Origin: Paralcaligenes sp. KSB-10
GTDB taxonomy: Bacteria > Pseudomonadota > Gammaproteobacteria > Burkholderiales > Burkholderiaceae_B
NCBI RefSeq assembly: GCF_021266465.1
Contig: NZ_CP089848.1
Location: 3,472,001-3,536,000 of the forward strand
DNA length: 64,000 bases
Direction of reading: 5' to 3'
Shown here in pieces: positions 45,035 to 54,392 of the stretch; positions within the stretch are counted from its first letter, which is position 1, and every line of letters begins with the position of its first letter. The position numbers and the translations under genes are program-made. The notes beneath the pieces are model-generated. The model searched no databases. It worked only from the letters and a program-made list of their open reading frames with translations, and had not been told where the DNA came from.

Positions 45035-45697
45035 ATGTCCAAGCCCCTCATTTCTTCCGCGGCACGGACCAAAACACTTCCTCCGCTGCGGGTCGGCGTT
45101 GGCGGTCCGGTTGGTTCAGGCAAAACCACTTTGCTGGAAGCCTTGTGCAAAGGCATGTCCCGCAAATACGATCTTATCGCCATCACCAACGATATCTACA
45201 CCAAGGAAGATCAACGCCTCCTGACCATTTCGGGCGCCTTGCCCGCGGAACGCATCATGGGGGTTGAAACGGGCGGCTGCCCCCACACCGCCATTCGTGA
45301 AGATGCGTCGATCAATCTTGAGGCCATAGACCGCATGCTTGCCAAGTTTCCCAACGCCGACATCGTTTTCGTGGAGTCGGGCGGCGATAATCTCGCAGCA
45401 ACTTTCAGTCCCGAACTTTCCGACCTGACCCTTTACGTGATCGACGTCGCCGGCGGCGAGAAAATCCCCCGCAAAGGTGGCCCCGGCATTACCAAATCCG
45501 ACTTGCTCATCATCAATAAAATCGACCTGGCGCCCTATGTCGGCGCTTCTCTCAAGGTCATGGAGGAAGACGCCGGACGCATGCGCGGCGACCGCCCCTT
45601 TGTCATGTGCGATCTGAAACACCATATCGGCCTTGCAGACATCATTTCCTTCATCGAGCGCGAAGGGCTGCTGTCAACCTCGGCCTCAGCCGCCTGA
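45035..45697 (+). CDS. ureG: Urease accessory GTPase UreG
   Basis: 220 residues. P-loop [16 protein letters not shown] (about residue 21), nickel-site CPH in [15 protein letters not shown] (about 80), [11 protein letters not shown] (about 112) and NKID (about 160). Couples GTP hydrolysis to nickel delivery. Ends five bases before the phosphoesterase start, so the two genes are probably one transcript. Confidence 0.97.
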   Translation: MSKPLISSAARTKTLPPLRVGVGGPVGSGKTTLLEALCKGMSRKYDLIAITNDIYTKEDQRLLTISGALPAERIMGVETGGCPHTAIREDASINLEAIDRMLAKFPNADIVFVESGGDNLAATFSPELSDLTLYVIDVAGGEKIPRKGGPGITKSDLLIINKIDLAPYVGASLKVMEEDAGRMRGDRPFVMCDLKHHIGLADIISFIEREGLLSTSASAA

Positions 45698-45702
45698 CCG
45701 CC

Positions 45703-46764
45703 ATGTCTCTGGTACAGCGCCTGCCCGAAAATGCCCTGGATATTGTCGGCGATATCCACGGCGAACTCACCGCCCTGCTGACCCTGCTGGTGCATCTGGG
45801 CTACAACGCCCAGGGAGAGCACCCGGACCAGCGCAAACTGGTGTTTGTCGGCGATCTGTGCGATCGCGGTCCCGACAGTTACGGCGTCATCCAGTTCGTA
45901 CAGCACCTGGTCGAACAGGGCAACGCCCACGCCATCCTGGGCAATCACGAAATGAATCTGCTGGTCGACGATATCAAAGACGGGTCGGGCTGGTTCTTCG
46001 ACGAACGCCACGAACGCGACCAGAAAAATTACGCGCCTTTCCGACGCACTCCTCCAGAACAACGCCAGGCGCTGAAAAAATTTCTAGGTGGCCTGCCGGT
46101 CGCCCTGGTCCGCAAAGACATCAGAGTGGTGCATGCCGCCTGGAGCAACCCGGCCATCGAGGCCGTCAGCTCCCTGCCCCTGGGCAGCGTGACGGAACAA
46201 TTCAAGATCTGGGACTATCTCGCGCAAAGCACAGCACAAGCTTCCGGTTTGTATCAGCGCTACCTCGCTGAAAAACAGCAATGGATCAAAGAACTCGAAG
46301 ACGAACACTCGCCGCCGCCCTTTTTGCACGCAATCGCCGAATACGAAGCCGCCCAGCAGATGGTCAATCCGCTCAAGGTGCTGACTTCAGGCGTGGAACG
46401 CATGGCAAGCAGCCCTTTCTTTGCCGGCAACCGGTGGCGCTTTTCAGACCGGGTCAACTGGTGGGACGACTACGACGAACTTACGCCGGTCGTGATCGGT
46501 CATTACTGGCGGCTGTTTCGAAGCCACCAGGAAGAAAACAGCCCTCGCTATAGCCAGCTTTTCAAAAGTATTCCGCCCGCTGCCTGGCACGGTAAACACC
46601 GCAATGTATTTTGCGTGGACTTTTCGGTGGGCGCCCGATGGCGCGACCGCCGGGCCAATCGGTCCATCGATACCTCGCGCTTCAAGCTGGCCGCCCTTCA
46701 ATGGCCCGAAAACCGCCTGGTATTCGATTCAGGCGAAATCGTCGATACAGTAAAGGCCGATTAG
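45703..46764 (+). CDS. Calcineurin-like (PPP-type) metallophosphoesterase
   Basis: 353 residues. The three metal motifs are DIVGDIHGE (about residue 17), FVGDLCDRGPDS (about 47) and ILGNHEMN (about 80), spaced as in PrpA/ApaH-type phosphoesterases. The rest (a long helical segment and GHYWR near residue 265) is family-specific. Substrate unknown: phosphoprotein or dinucleoside polyphosphate are possible. ATG 45703 sits six bases after the ureG stop. A link to urease is only positional. Confidence 0.83.
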   Translation: MSLVQRLPENALDIVGDIHGELTALLTLLVHLGYNAQGEHPDQRKLVFVGDLCDRGPDSYGVIQFVQHLVEQGNAHAILGNHEMNLLVDDIKDGSGWFFDERHERDQKNYAPFRRTPPEQRQALKKFLGGLPVALVRKDIRVVHAAWSNPAIEAVSSLPLGSVTEQFKIWDYLAQSTAQASGLYQRYLAEKQQWIKELEDEHSPPPFLHAIAEYEAAQQMVNPLKVLTSGVERMASSPFFAGNRWRFSDRVNWWDDYDELTPVVIGHYWRLFRSHQEENSPRYSQLFKSIPPAAWHGKHRNVFCVDFSVGARWRDRRANRSIDTSRFKLAALQWPENRLVFDSGEIVDTVKAD

Positions 46765-47078
46765 CCAAAAATTACATTTATTTACCATTTTTTAGCCTGT
46801 GGATAACTCCTAAGCAAACGAATTGTGCACAGGCTGTGGACGAGATAGGGATAAGCCACCCTTTTTTCCAAAAGCCAAAAGTTGTTCGACTTCAGTCCAC
46901 CCCCAGAACAGAACTTATTCCCGCCAAAAATGGCTTCCAAGCAACTGAAACAATTGAACAATTTCGTGATGTTCCACTTATCCACAAACACCCATTATTA
47001 TTAATCTTTATATATATAAAAAATAAGGAAAAACTAAAACACTTTCCTTTCCACCCCTAGGCATCGCCCAAAAAGCAA
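46765..47078. other. Candidate chromosomal replication origin (oriC)
   Basis: AT-rich gap of 314 bases between coding segments. It holds perfect DnaA boxes TGTGGATAA (46798-46806) and TTATCCACA (46978-46986), weaker copies TTGTGCACA (46823-46831) and TGTGGACGA (46835-46843), and a strongly AT tract at 46993-47040 that could unwind. Base composition of the plus strand changes here from C>G on the left to G>C on the right irrespective of gene strand. parS and parAB lie 8-12 kb to the right. dnaA itself is not in the window. Confidence 0.65.
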
Positions 47079-47756
47079 ATGCGTATACTCCTCGTTGAAG
47101 ATGAAATAGAATTGGCTCACTGGCTTTCACGCAGTCTGGCCAGACACGGTGGATTCACAGTCGATTGGGCCGACGATGCCGAGCTGGCCGAACGGCGTTT
47201 GGCAGTGGAAGAATTCGATGCTGTAATTCTTGACCTGGGCTTGCCCGGAATGGATGGCCACACTTTTTTGACCCGGTTGCGCGCCCGAGACGACAGAACT
47301 CCCGTCCTGGTGCTGACTGCCCGGGACTCCCTGGTTGAGCGGATTGATACTTTGCACGAGGGTGCCGATGATTTTTTACCCAAGCCGTTTGTAGTTGAAG
47401 AACTTGAAGCCCGGCTTGTTGCCTTGATTCGCCGCAGTCGGGGGCGCGAACATCCCCGTTTGGCTCTGGGGGCCTTGAGTCTCGATACGGCGGCACAGCG
47501 ATTTTTGATCAATGGCCAGGTTCTGGCCTTGTCGCCCAAAGAATATGCTGTGCTGAAGGTGTTGATCCAAAAAAGCGGCGAGCCCGTTGCCAAGCAACAG
47601 ATCCTGGATCGCATCAATTCCGACGAAAAGGAAGTGAATCTGGAAGCGGTCGAGGTACTGGTTCACCGGCTACGCAAAAAATTGGTCGACACCGGTACGC
47701 AAATAGTGACGTTGCGAGGCATGGGGTATAGCCTGGAGCCCCTTGGTGCAACTTAA
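47079..47756 (+). CDS. tctD: OmpR-family response regulator, TctD-like
   Basis: 225 residues. Receiver domain with acidic pair EDE near residue 8, phospho-acceptor Asp in FDAVILDLGLPGMDG (about 51) and Lys in FLPKPF (about 102). C-terminal winged helix from about residue 130 (LSPKEYAVLKVLI, VEVLVHRLRKKL). Overlaps the kinase gene, and the tctCBA transporter follows, the standard TctDE-TctCBA layout in which the pair activates tricarboxylate uptake. First gene right of the oriC candidate. Confidence 0.85.
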   Translation: MRILLVEDEIELAHWLSRSLARHGGFTVDWADDAELAERRLAVEEFDAVILDLGLPGMDGHTFLTRLRARDDRTPVLVLTARDSLVERIDTLHEGADDFLPKPFVVEELEARLVALIRRSRGREHPRLALGALSLDTAAQRFLINGQVLALSPKEYAVLKVLIQKSGEPVAKQQILDRINSDEKEVNLEAVEVLVHRLRKKLVDTGTQIVTLRGMGYSLEPLGAT

Positions 47757-49209
47757 GCAGATTTACCCCTGGACCGGCGGACTGAAGTCGGTGTTGCTCT
47801 GGTCGCTGGTGCCTGCTCTTATTCTTATCATGGTAGCGGCGCTATGGGCGTCCAATCACCAACTGCGCGCGCAGATCGATATTGCCTACGACCGTTCCCT
47901 GGCAGGGGCTTTGCGCTCCATGGACTACAACATTTCCACGGCCAGCGGCGGTCTGTCGCTGGAGCAGCCTTATTTGCTGCTGGAGTTCTTCGAGCTCACT
48001 GCGAACGAACGGGTGTATTACCGAGTCATGACCGAAGATGGTCTGGCGGAAATAGGCAACCAGGAACTGCCTCTGCCGCCGACTCCTCTGGTTTCGGGTG
48101 TGCCCCAGTTCTACACGGCCAATTATCTGGGGCAGGCCATACGTGTTGCGGCGCTGGCGCGGCCCATGAATCCGCCCTTGTATAACGATCGTGGTGGGCG
48201 GGTGATTGTCCAGGTTGCCGAAGACATCGATTCGCGCGAGCAATTCATTCATTCCATGCTGCTGCGTTCGATTGAACGCGATCTGGCCGTTGTTGCGCTG
48301 GTTGTGTTGATCGTGGTGCTTGGCGTACTGTTCGCGGTGCGTCCCTTGACTCGTTTGCGTCAAAATCTGGAAAAGCGTCGTTTTGACGATTTGCGGCCAG
48401 TCGAGGCCGATGACGTGCCCGCCGAAGTACAGCCTCTGGTTACCGCGGTCAATTTGCATATGGCCCGTTATGCGCAGCAAGCACGACTGCAGCGTCAGTT
48501 TCTCGATGATGCCTCGCATCAGTTGCGCACCCCGTTATCCGTGTTGCGGGCGCAACTGGGCTATGCATTGCGCGAAAAGGATCCTCAGGAAATACATTCG
48601 GCTTTGCAAGCCATGCGTGAAGGACTGGATCGCGCCGTGCGTACGACCAACCAGATGCTGTCGCTGGCCAAGGCCAAGGAGGGATCGCCATTTGAAACCG
48701 GTGAGGGACTGGAGAAAATAGATCTTGTGCAAATGGCTCAGGCAATATTCAAGGATATGTATCCGGTGGCGCGCGCCAAGCGCCTGGATTTCGGTCTGGA
48801 ATGTCCTGAAGTGCCTGTTCAGGTCTGGGGGCTGGAATGGCTATTGCGTGAAGCCGCGGTCAACCTGCTTGATAACGCCATCCGCTATACACCCAATGGC
48901 GGAGTGCTGACGCTGCGCATAAGAGTGGAAGGTCCCAGTGCCTGCCTGATCGTGGAAGACAACGGGCCGGGCATGTCCAGCGATGATATCGAAAAAGCCG
49001 GCATCCGGTTTCGGCGCGGCGCGGCCGGTAAAAATACCAGCGGCGCCGGCCTGGGGCTGGCTATTGTCCACACCATCATGGTGCAGCATCGCGGCCGGTT
49101 TATGTTGGAATCGTTGCGGCAAGGATGCCGCGCCAAGCTAGTGTTTACCCTAGGTTTCCCCTACCAAAGACGTCTTTTGGAAAAAAACAATCAAGTTGAA
49201 AGCCTTTAG
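47743..49209 (+). CDS. tctE: Sensor histidine kinase, TctE-like
   Basis: Inner-membrane kinase of 488 residues with helices near residues 15-35 and 185-205 framing a periplasmic sensor. H-box FLDDASHQLRTPLSVLRAQLG (phospho-His about residue 262), N-box EAAVNLLDNAIRYTPNGG, G1 VEDNGPGMS and G2 GAGLGLAIVHT. Starts at TTG 47743 or GTG 47746, overlapping the regulator's end by 11-14 bases. By position it senses citrate or a related carboxylate. Confidence 0.85.
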   Translation: MVQLKQIYPWTGGLKSVLLWSLVPALILIMVAALWASNHQLRAQIDIAYDRSLAGALRSMDYNISTASGGLSLEQPYLLLEFFELTANERVYYRVMTEDGLAEIGNQELPLPPTPLVSGVPQFYTANYLGQAIRVAALARPMNPPLYNDRGGRVIVQVAEDIDSREQFIHSMLLRSIERDLAVVALVVLIVVLGVLFAVRPLTRLRQNLEKRRFDDLRPVEADDVPAEVQPLVTAVNLHMARYAQQARLQRQFLDDASHQLRTPLSVLRAQLGYALREKDPQEIHSALQAMREGLDRAVRTTNQMLSLAKAKEGSPFETGEGLEKIDLVQMAQAIFKDMYPVARAKRLDFGLECPEVPVQVWGLEWLLREAAVNLLDNAIRYTPNGGVLTLRIRVEGPSACLIVEDNGPGMSSDDIEKAGIRFRRGAAGKNTSGAGLGLAIVHTIMVQHRGRFMLESLRQGCRAKLVFTLGFPYQRRLLEKNNQVESL

Positions 49210-49308
49210 AAAGCAAGCGTTTTGTACGGTTACGTACCTTTGTCGAACCAGACAATAGAAAAGGGTTTTGGTACCTGACCTGTAAATGATTCTTACCAGG
49301 AGATAAGA

Positions 49309-50310
49309 GTGAAAAAAACGTTTTTGTCCACAATGATGGCGGGCTTGCTGCTTGGTACAAGTTCCCTGCTGGCCATGACGGCGGCTTCGGCTGCCGATGA
49401 ACCCCGCCGCCCCGAGTGTATTGCGCCGGCTCAGCCCGGAGGCGGGTTTGACCTGACCTGTCGCCTGGCCCAGGAGGGTTTGAAGGTGGCTGGACAACTT
49501 AAAGAACCCATGCGCATCGTCTATATGCCTGGCGGCATCGGTGCGGTTGCCTACAATCACGTAGTGGCGCAAAAGCCCGATAACGGCAGCACCATCATTG
49601 CTTTTTCCGGCGGCTCCCTGCTGAACCTCGCTCAAGGCAAATTCGGCAAATACAATGTCAACGATGTGCGCTGGCTGGCGGCTATTGGTTCCGATTATGG
49701 CGTAGCGGTGGTGCGCGACGACTCGCCCTATAAAAACCTGAAGGAGCTGATGGAGGCCTTCAAAACCGATCCCAGCAAGATTGTGCTGGGTGCCGGCGGC
49801 ACCGTGGGCAGCCAGGACTGGATGAAAGCGGCCCTGACCGCCAAAGCGGCGGGTGTCGATTACAAGAAAATGCGTTTTGTGGCATTCGAAGGGGGCGGCG
49901 AGGCGCTGACCGCACTGCGCGGCGGCCATATCCAGGCCTATATGGGTGATGCGGCCGAAGCCTTCACCATGCTTGAAGGTGGCGCTCCCATCCGGGTGCT
50001 GGCGGTGTTCAACGATGTCCGTTTGCCCGGCAAGCTGTCCAGCGTTCCCACCGCCAAAGAGCAAGGGTTTGACATTGAATGGCCCATCATTCGCGGCTTC
50101 TATGTAGGGCCCAAGGTTTCCGACGCGCAATACAACTGGTGGGTTGACGCCTTCAAGAAGACCCAGGAGAACCCCGACTTTGCGGCATTACAGCAAAAAC
50201 AGGGCCTATTTCCATTCAACAAAACCGGTGCCGAGCTTGATGCCTACGTTAAACAGCGCGTCAAGGCGTATGCCGAATTGGCCGATTCCTTTGGCCTGAT
50301 CAAAAAATAG
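49309..50310 (+). CDS. tctC: Tripartite tricarboxylate transporter substrate-binding protein TctC
   Basis: Periplasmic binding protein, 333 residues, GTG start with AGGAGATAAGA upstream. Signal peptide (KKTFLSTMMAGLLLGTSSL, cleavage after ASA). CIAPAQPGGGFDLTCRLAQEGL is the family carboxylate loop, in the TctC rather than short Bug form. GAGGTVGSQDWMKAAL is the second loop. Followed by tctB and tctA. Confidence 0.9.
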   Translation: MKKTFLSTMMAGLLLGTSSLLAMTAASAADEPRRPECIAPAQPGGGFDLTCRLAQEGLKVAGQLKEPMRIVYMPGGIGAVAYNHVVAQKPDNGSTIIAFSGGSLLNLAQGKFGKYNVNDVRWLAAIGSDYGVAVVRDDSPYKNLKELMEAFKTDPSKIVLGAGGTVGSQDWMKAALTAKAAGVDYKKMRFVAFEGGGEALTALRGGHIQAYMGDAAEAFTMLEGGAPIRVLAVFNDVRLPGKLSSVPTAKEQGFDIEWPIIRGFYVGPKVSDAQYNWWVDAFKKTQENPDFAALQQKQGLFPFNKTGAELDAYVKQRVKAYAELADSFGLIKK

Positions 50311-50453
50311 GCAGTATCGAAATAGGGCTGGCTGTCCAAGTCGCGCAGGCGACAGGGTGCCAGCCCGCTTGCTCGCCTCGACCAAGGATGCTTGTTTCCA
50401 AGCGTAGGCCAGGCGTAGCTCCTACCCGGGACAGACCGTGGAATCTTTTAATT

Positions 50454-50891
50454 ATGAATGATCGAATTCTGGGCATTGCCGCCCTTGTTTTTGCCGCGCT
50501 GATGACTTGGTTCGGCTGGGATATTGAAGCCCCCTTTTCCTATGAACCCGTCGGGCCGCGTGCGTTCCCCCTGTTGGTCGCCTTCATTATCGCCTTGTGC
50601 GGTGTGTGGATGGTCGTCAAGGGCGGCAACCAGGCGGAAGCCAATCCGGCGGGCGCCAACAGTCGCATCACGCTAATGGTGGCGTATTGCGCCGCTTATG
50701 CCTATTTTTTCCAGTTATTGGGTTTTATCGTGGCCACCACCTGCATGACGGTTCTGGTTGGCCGCCTGTTCAGCGGTTCCTGGTTAAAAGTGATCAGCGG
50801 CGGCTTGATCATGAGCGGGCTGTTCTTCTTTTTGTTTGATCGGGGCCTGGATGTGGTGCTGCCCACAGGTATTTTGGGAGGTTTGCTATGA
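50454..50891 (+). CDS. tctB: Tripartite tricarboxylate transporter small membrane subunit TctB
   Basis: 145 residues, four hydrophobic helices, the normal TctB length. Starts MNDRILGIAALVFAAL; an in-frame ATG 66 bases upstream lies in the noncoding gap after tctC. YEPVGPRAFPLLVAFIIA is the conserved TctB segment after helix 1. The stop overlaps tctA by four bases. A 143-base gap separates it from tctC and has no clear signal. Confidence 0.87.
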   Translation: MNDRILGIAALVFAALMTWFGWDIEAPFSYEPVGPRAFPLLVAFIIALCGVWMVVKGGNQAEANPAGANSRITLMVAYCAAYAYFFQLLGFIVATTCMTVLVGRLFSGSWLKVISGGLIMSGLFFFLFDRGLDVVLPTGILGGLL

Positions 50892-52414
50892 ATGGCATTT
50901 TGGATCATCTCGCAATAGGCTTCCATGTTGCCTTTTCCTGGAATAATCTGCTGGTTGCGGCCATAGGCTCGTTTTTTGGAACGCTGGTTGGTGTATTGCC
51001 GGGCCTGGGGCCCATCAACGGCGTCGCCATGTTGATTCCCATCGCCTTTGCCATGAATCTGCCGCCGGAAACGGCGCTGATCCTGCTGGCGGCGGTTTAT
51101 GTAGGGGCCGAGTACGGCGGCCGGATTACCTCTATTCTCATCAATGTGCCGGGCGAAGCCAGTGCCATCATGACGACGCTCGACGGCTATCCGCTGGCGC
51201 GCCAGGGTTTGGCCAATGTGGCCTTGTCCTTGTCGGCCTGGTCGGCGTTTTTCGGCTCGATCGTCTCGGTTTTCGGGATCATTCTGCTGGCGCCGTTGCT
51301 GGCGAAGTGGGCGTTGGCATTCGGACCGGCCGAGTATTTCGTCCTGATGATCTTCGCCTTCTGCTGTCTGACCAGCCTGCTGGGTAAACAGCCCGTCAAA
51401 GGCGTTTTGGCGGCCATGATAGGCCTTGCGATAGCGACCGTGGGGGTAGACTCCAACTCGGGCGTTTATCGCTATACGTTCGAATCTGTGCATCTGTTTG
51501 ACGGGATCGAATTCGTTGTGGTGGTCATCGCCTTGTTTGCGGTGTCCGAAATGCTTGAAATGCTTGAGAAAGTCATGGCTGGCCACACGGTTGAAGTCAA
51601 GTCCAGCGGCCGCAAGATCTTCAATCTGAAGGAAATGGCTTTCACATGGTGGAGCGTAGTGCGCAGCGCGCTGCTGGGTTTCGGCGTGGGGGTACTGCCC
51701 GGTGCAGGCGCCAGCGTGGCGGCTGCCGTTGCCTATTCGAACGAAAAACGGATTTGCGAAGAAAAGGACCCCAATGCCAAGTTTGGCCGGGGCGATTTGC
51801 GCGGCCTGGTGGCTCCTGAAGCGGCGGCCACTTCCTCGGCAATCGGTTCCTTTGTTCCCATGCTTACGTTGGGCGTGCCCGGTTCGGGTACCACGGCCGT
51901 GATGATGGGTGCCTTGACCTTGTACAACATCACTCCGGGTCCGGTGCTGTTCGACACCAAGCCCGAACTGGTGTGGGGTTTGATCGCTTCGCTGTTTATT
52001 GCCAATGTCATGCTGTTTGTCATGAACGTGCCCATGGTGCGCATTTTTTCCAAAGTGCTTGCCGTTCCGGGCTGGCTGATGGTGCCTGGTATTTTGTGCA
52101 TCAGCTATATCGGTGTTTATGCCATTAATGCGGGGACCTTCGATCTGCTGATGGTGGCGGGCATAGGCGCTCTTGGCTATTTCCTGCGCAAGGGCGGCAT
52201 TCCCATGGCGCCCTTGGTGCTGGGTGTGGTGCTCGGCAATATGATGGAACAGAACTTGCGGCGCGCCCTGTCCATGACCGACGGAGCCGTGCATGTGTTG
52301 TTCGACAGCAATGTATCAAAGGGTTTGTGGATTGTGTCGATACTGGTGGTCGTTATGCCGCAGCTGATGCGCTACATCAAGAAAAGAGCGCGTGCGGTTC
52401 AAACCCCTGCCTGA
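50888..52414 (+). CDS. tctA: Tripartite tricarboxylate transporter large membrane subunit TctA
   Basis: 508 residues with about 12 helices. Signature GSFFGTLVGVLPGLGPINGVAMLIP near residue 27 and its repeat GFGVGVLPGAGASVAAAVAYSNEKR near residue 260 are the two conserved TctA loops, with LVAPEAAATSSAIGSFVPMLTLGVPGSGTT following. Forms the sodium- or proton-driven uptake channel with TctB, fed by TctC and possibly by orphan Bug proteins such as that at 34.1 kb. Confidence 0.92.
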   Translation: MNGILDHLAIGFHVAFSWNNLLVAAIGSFFGTLVGVLPGLGPINGVAMLIPIAFAMNLPPETALILLAAVYVGAEYGGRITSILINVPGEASAIMTTLDGYPLARQGLANVALSLSAWSAFFGSIVSVFGIILLAPLLAKWALAFGPAEYFVLMIFAFCCLTSLLGKQPVKGVLAAMIGLAIATVGVDSNSGVYRYTFESVHLFDGIEFVVVVIALFAVSEMLEMLEKVMAGHTVEVKSSGRKIFNLKEMAFTWWSVVRSALLGFGVGVLPGAGASVAAAVAYSNEKRICEEKDPNAKFGRGDLRGLVAPEAAATSSAIGSFVPMLTLGVPGSGTTAVMMGALTLYNITPGPVLFDTKPELVWGLIASLFIANVMLFVMNVPMVRIFSKVLAVPGWLMVPGILCISYIGVYAINAGTFDLLMVAGIGALGYFLRKGGIPMAPLVLGVVLGNMMEQNLRRALSMTDGAVHVLFDSNVSKGLWIVSILVVVMPQLMRYIKKRARAVQTPA

Positions 52415-52469
52415 CGAGGCTGTTCAATGAAAACCCCCATGGATTGAGGGTTTTCAGCTAGTTTTCGGT

Positions 52470-52502
52470 CCCCCCTGCTTCTGGCAGTGGGGGTTATTTT
52501 TT
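52470..52502 (+). terminator. Rho-independent terminator after tctCBA
   Basis: C6TGC, TTCTG loop, GCA-G-T-G5, then TTATTTTTT: a strong stem with one bulge and a T-tract, 56 bases after the tctA stop. A second hairpin (GAAAACCC with GGGTTTTC, 52430-52457) precedes it. Confidence 0.75.
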
Positions 52503-52550
52503 GTGGGTCCTACGGAAAAACGCTGTGAAGACGCCGGCGGGCTTTGTGTT

Positions 52551-53720
52551 TCAGATGCGGGCCAGTTTTGCCACGGCGGCGTCCAGTGTATGGTCCTGTT
52601 TGGCGAAGCAAAAGCGGATCAGTTGATGGTTGGATCCGGGAGCGCCGGGATCCTGGTAAAACGCCGAGACGGGAATGACGGTAACGCCATGCCGGGTGGT
52701 CAGCCAGTGCGCAAATTCAGCTTCCGGCAGATCGGAAACCTGCTGGTAGTCCGCCAACAAAAAGAAGGTGCCTTGACTGGGCAGAGGGTTGAAGCGCGTG
52801 GTGCTCAGGCCGGCATGGAGTCGGTCGCGCTTTTTTTGATAGAAGTCGGACAAGCCCAGGTATGGCGCCGGATCTTGCATGTAATGAGCCAGCGCGAATT
52901 GCATGGGCGAGCTTACCGTGAACACCATGAATTGATGCACTTTGCGGATTTCGGCGGTGAGGGCTTTGGGGGCGCAGCAATAACCGATTTTCCAGCCGGT
53001 GGCGTGATACGTTTTCCCAAATGAGGAGATGACGATGGCGTTGGCTGCAAGGGATTCGCGGCGCGCCACGCTTTGATGCGTGTTGCCATCGAATACGATG
53101 TGTTCATAAACTTCGTCGGCCAGCAACATGATGCCGGTGTCGCGGACAAGAGCTTCGAGCGCGTCCAGATCGCTTTCGCCCAGGATGATGCCAGTCGGGT
53201 TGTGCGGGAAATTCAGCATCAGCATGCGTGTGCGGGGGCTGACGGCGTCCCGCACACGCTGCCAGTCGACGCGATACAGCGGTTGGTCGGCGGTCGGCGC
53301 CTGCATGGGCACGACCACCGGAACGCCGCCGGCGAGTTCAATGGTGGGTATGTAGAGGTCGTAGAACGGCTCGATCACGATGACTTCGTCGCCGGGCTTC
53401 ACGAAGGCCTGTATGCTGGCCATCAGCGCCTCGGTGGCGCCGCTGGTGATGGTTATTTCTGTGATGGGATCGTAGGCCCTGCCGTACAGGGTCTGGACCT
53501 TGCCGGCGACCTCTTGGCGCAGCGGCAGGATGCCTGGCATGGGCGGATATTGATTGTGTCCGTCCGACATGGCCTGAGTCACTTGGGCCAGTAGCTTTGG
53601 ATCTGGATTAAAGTCGGGAAATCCCTGGCCCAGGTTGATTGCCCGATGCTCGGTGGCGAGCTGGCTCATGACCGTAAAAATGGTTGTACCGATATCGGGT
53701 AGTTTGGATTCGAACTTCAT
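52551..53720 (-). CDS. PLP-dependent aminotransferase, methionine aminotransferase-like (YbdL type)
   Basis: Class I/II aminotransferase of 389 residues from ATG 53720 (MKFESKLPDIGTTIFTVMS); an ATG 15 bases upstream is in frame. INLGQGFPDF (about residue 30), NFPHNPTG (about 175) and the PLP lysine in SSFGKTYHATGWKIGY (about 235) are all present, with ADEVYEHIVFDG for the Asp-Tyr pair. Wording resembles YbdL, which uses methionine, His and Phe with keto acids. Only minus-strand gene right of the oriC candidate; monocistronic. Confidence 0.87.
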   Translation of the reverse strand: MKFESKLPDIGTTIFTVMSQLATEHRAINLGQGFPDFNPDPKLLAQVTQAMSDGHNQYPPMPGILPLRQEVAGKVQTLYGRAYDPITEITITSGATEALMASIQAFVKPGDEVIVIEPFYDLYIPTIELAGGVPVVVPMQAPTADQPLYRVDWQRVRDAVSPRTRMLMLNFPHNPTGIILGESDLDALEALVRDTGIMLLADEVYEHIVFDGNTHQSVARRESLAANAIVISSFGKTYHATGWKIGYCCAPKALTAEIRKVHQFMVFTVSSPMQFALAHYMQDPAPYLGLSDFYQKKRDRLHAGLSTTRFNPLPSQGTFFLLADYQQVSDLPEAEFAHWLTTRHGVTVIPVSAFYQDPGAPGSNHQLIRFCFAKQDHTLDAAVAKLARI

Positions 53721-54042
53721 GGCGATTGATGGCAAAGGAAAAGAGAGATTTTGAGCCGTCTGGACGAGTAATGTTAAAAAAGCAGCCCTTCACACAACTA
53801 TAGCGCGTGCCTGACGGAAAAATACCACACTGGGGTAAACAAGTATTTGATTAAGAGAAGCGGCGTGGGTATGCTCACACCTGCAGTGGAAATCAAGCAG
53901 TGCGCGGGTCTCGTTTATAGTTGATCAATATGCTTTAGGCTTCAAGCATTAGTGCCAGGTGTCTATAGCAGGATCCAGTCTAGTTCGTGTCGGCGTTCTT
54001 GGTTTATTGCATTTTTGTTTATTTTTAGGACGCTACAACATC
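53721..54042. promoter_or_regulatory. Gap upstream of cold-shock gene
   Basis: 322 bases between the divergent aminotransferase and cold-shock genes. The last 100 or so bases are T-rich (ATTTTTGTTTATTTTTAGGA just before the start), as in the long 5' leaders of csp mRNAs. TTGATCAATATGCT near 53922 is a possible promoter element. No gene seen. Confidence 0.4.
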
Positions 54043-54249
54043 ATGGCTCAAAAGGGCAAAGTCAAGTGGTTCAACGCCGATAAAGGCTTCGGTTTCATTA
54101 CTCCAGATTCGGGCGGCACCGATGTGTTTGCTCACTTCTCAGCAATCGAAGGTCGCGGCTACCGCAGCCTGAATGAAGGCCAGGAAGTCGAATTCGAAGT
54201 TAAAGACGGCCCTAAAGGCCCGCAAGCAGCCGAGATTCGCCCTTTGTAA
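54043..54249 (+). CDS. Cold-shock-domain protein (CspA family)
   Basis: Single-stranded nucleic-acid-binding beta-barrel of 68 residues. RNP1 is KGFGFITP and RNP2 is VFAHFSAI, with [12 protein letters not shown] at the start. Acts as RNA chaperone, in cold or growth transitions. I take the ATG at 54043; an upstream ATG would add a non-homologous 28-residue leader. A terminator follows. Confidence 0.95.
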   Translation: MAQKGKVKWFNADKGFGFITPDSGGTDVFAHFSAIEGRGYRSLNEGQEVEFEVKDGPKGPQAAEIRPL

Positions 54250-54288
54250 TCTCCGCTGAGTTTGTGCAGTTCACTGCACGGCTTTTTG

Positions 54289-54321
54289 AACGCCCTGGCT
54301 TGTTTCGGCCGGGGCGTTTTT
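54289..54321 (+). terminator. Rho-independent terminator after cold-shock gene
   Basis: ACGCCC-TGGCTTGTTTCGGCC-GGGGCGT stem-loop followed by TTTT. A smaller hairpin (TGCAG-TTCA-CTGCA) and CTTTTT come just before at 54264-54286. Confidence 0.7.
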
Positions 54322-54392
54322 GCATTTGAGGGCGGTTTTATCCTGGACTTTTCCCTGCTTATGCACCGCTAATCCCCAGGCTATTCACCGAC

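Noticed and set aside
46611-47060. Open frame crossing the oriC candidate
   Set aside because: It begins inside the phosphoesterase in another frame and runs through AT-rich DNA with DnaA boxes; the product is low-complexity Lys/Asn-rich and unlike any family.
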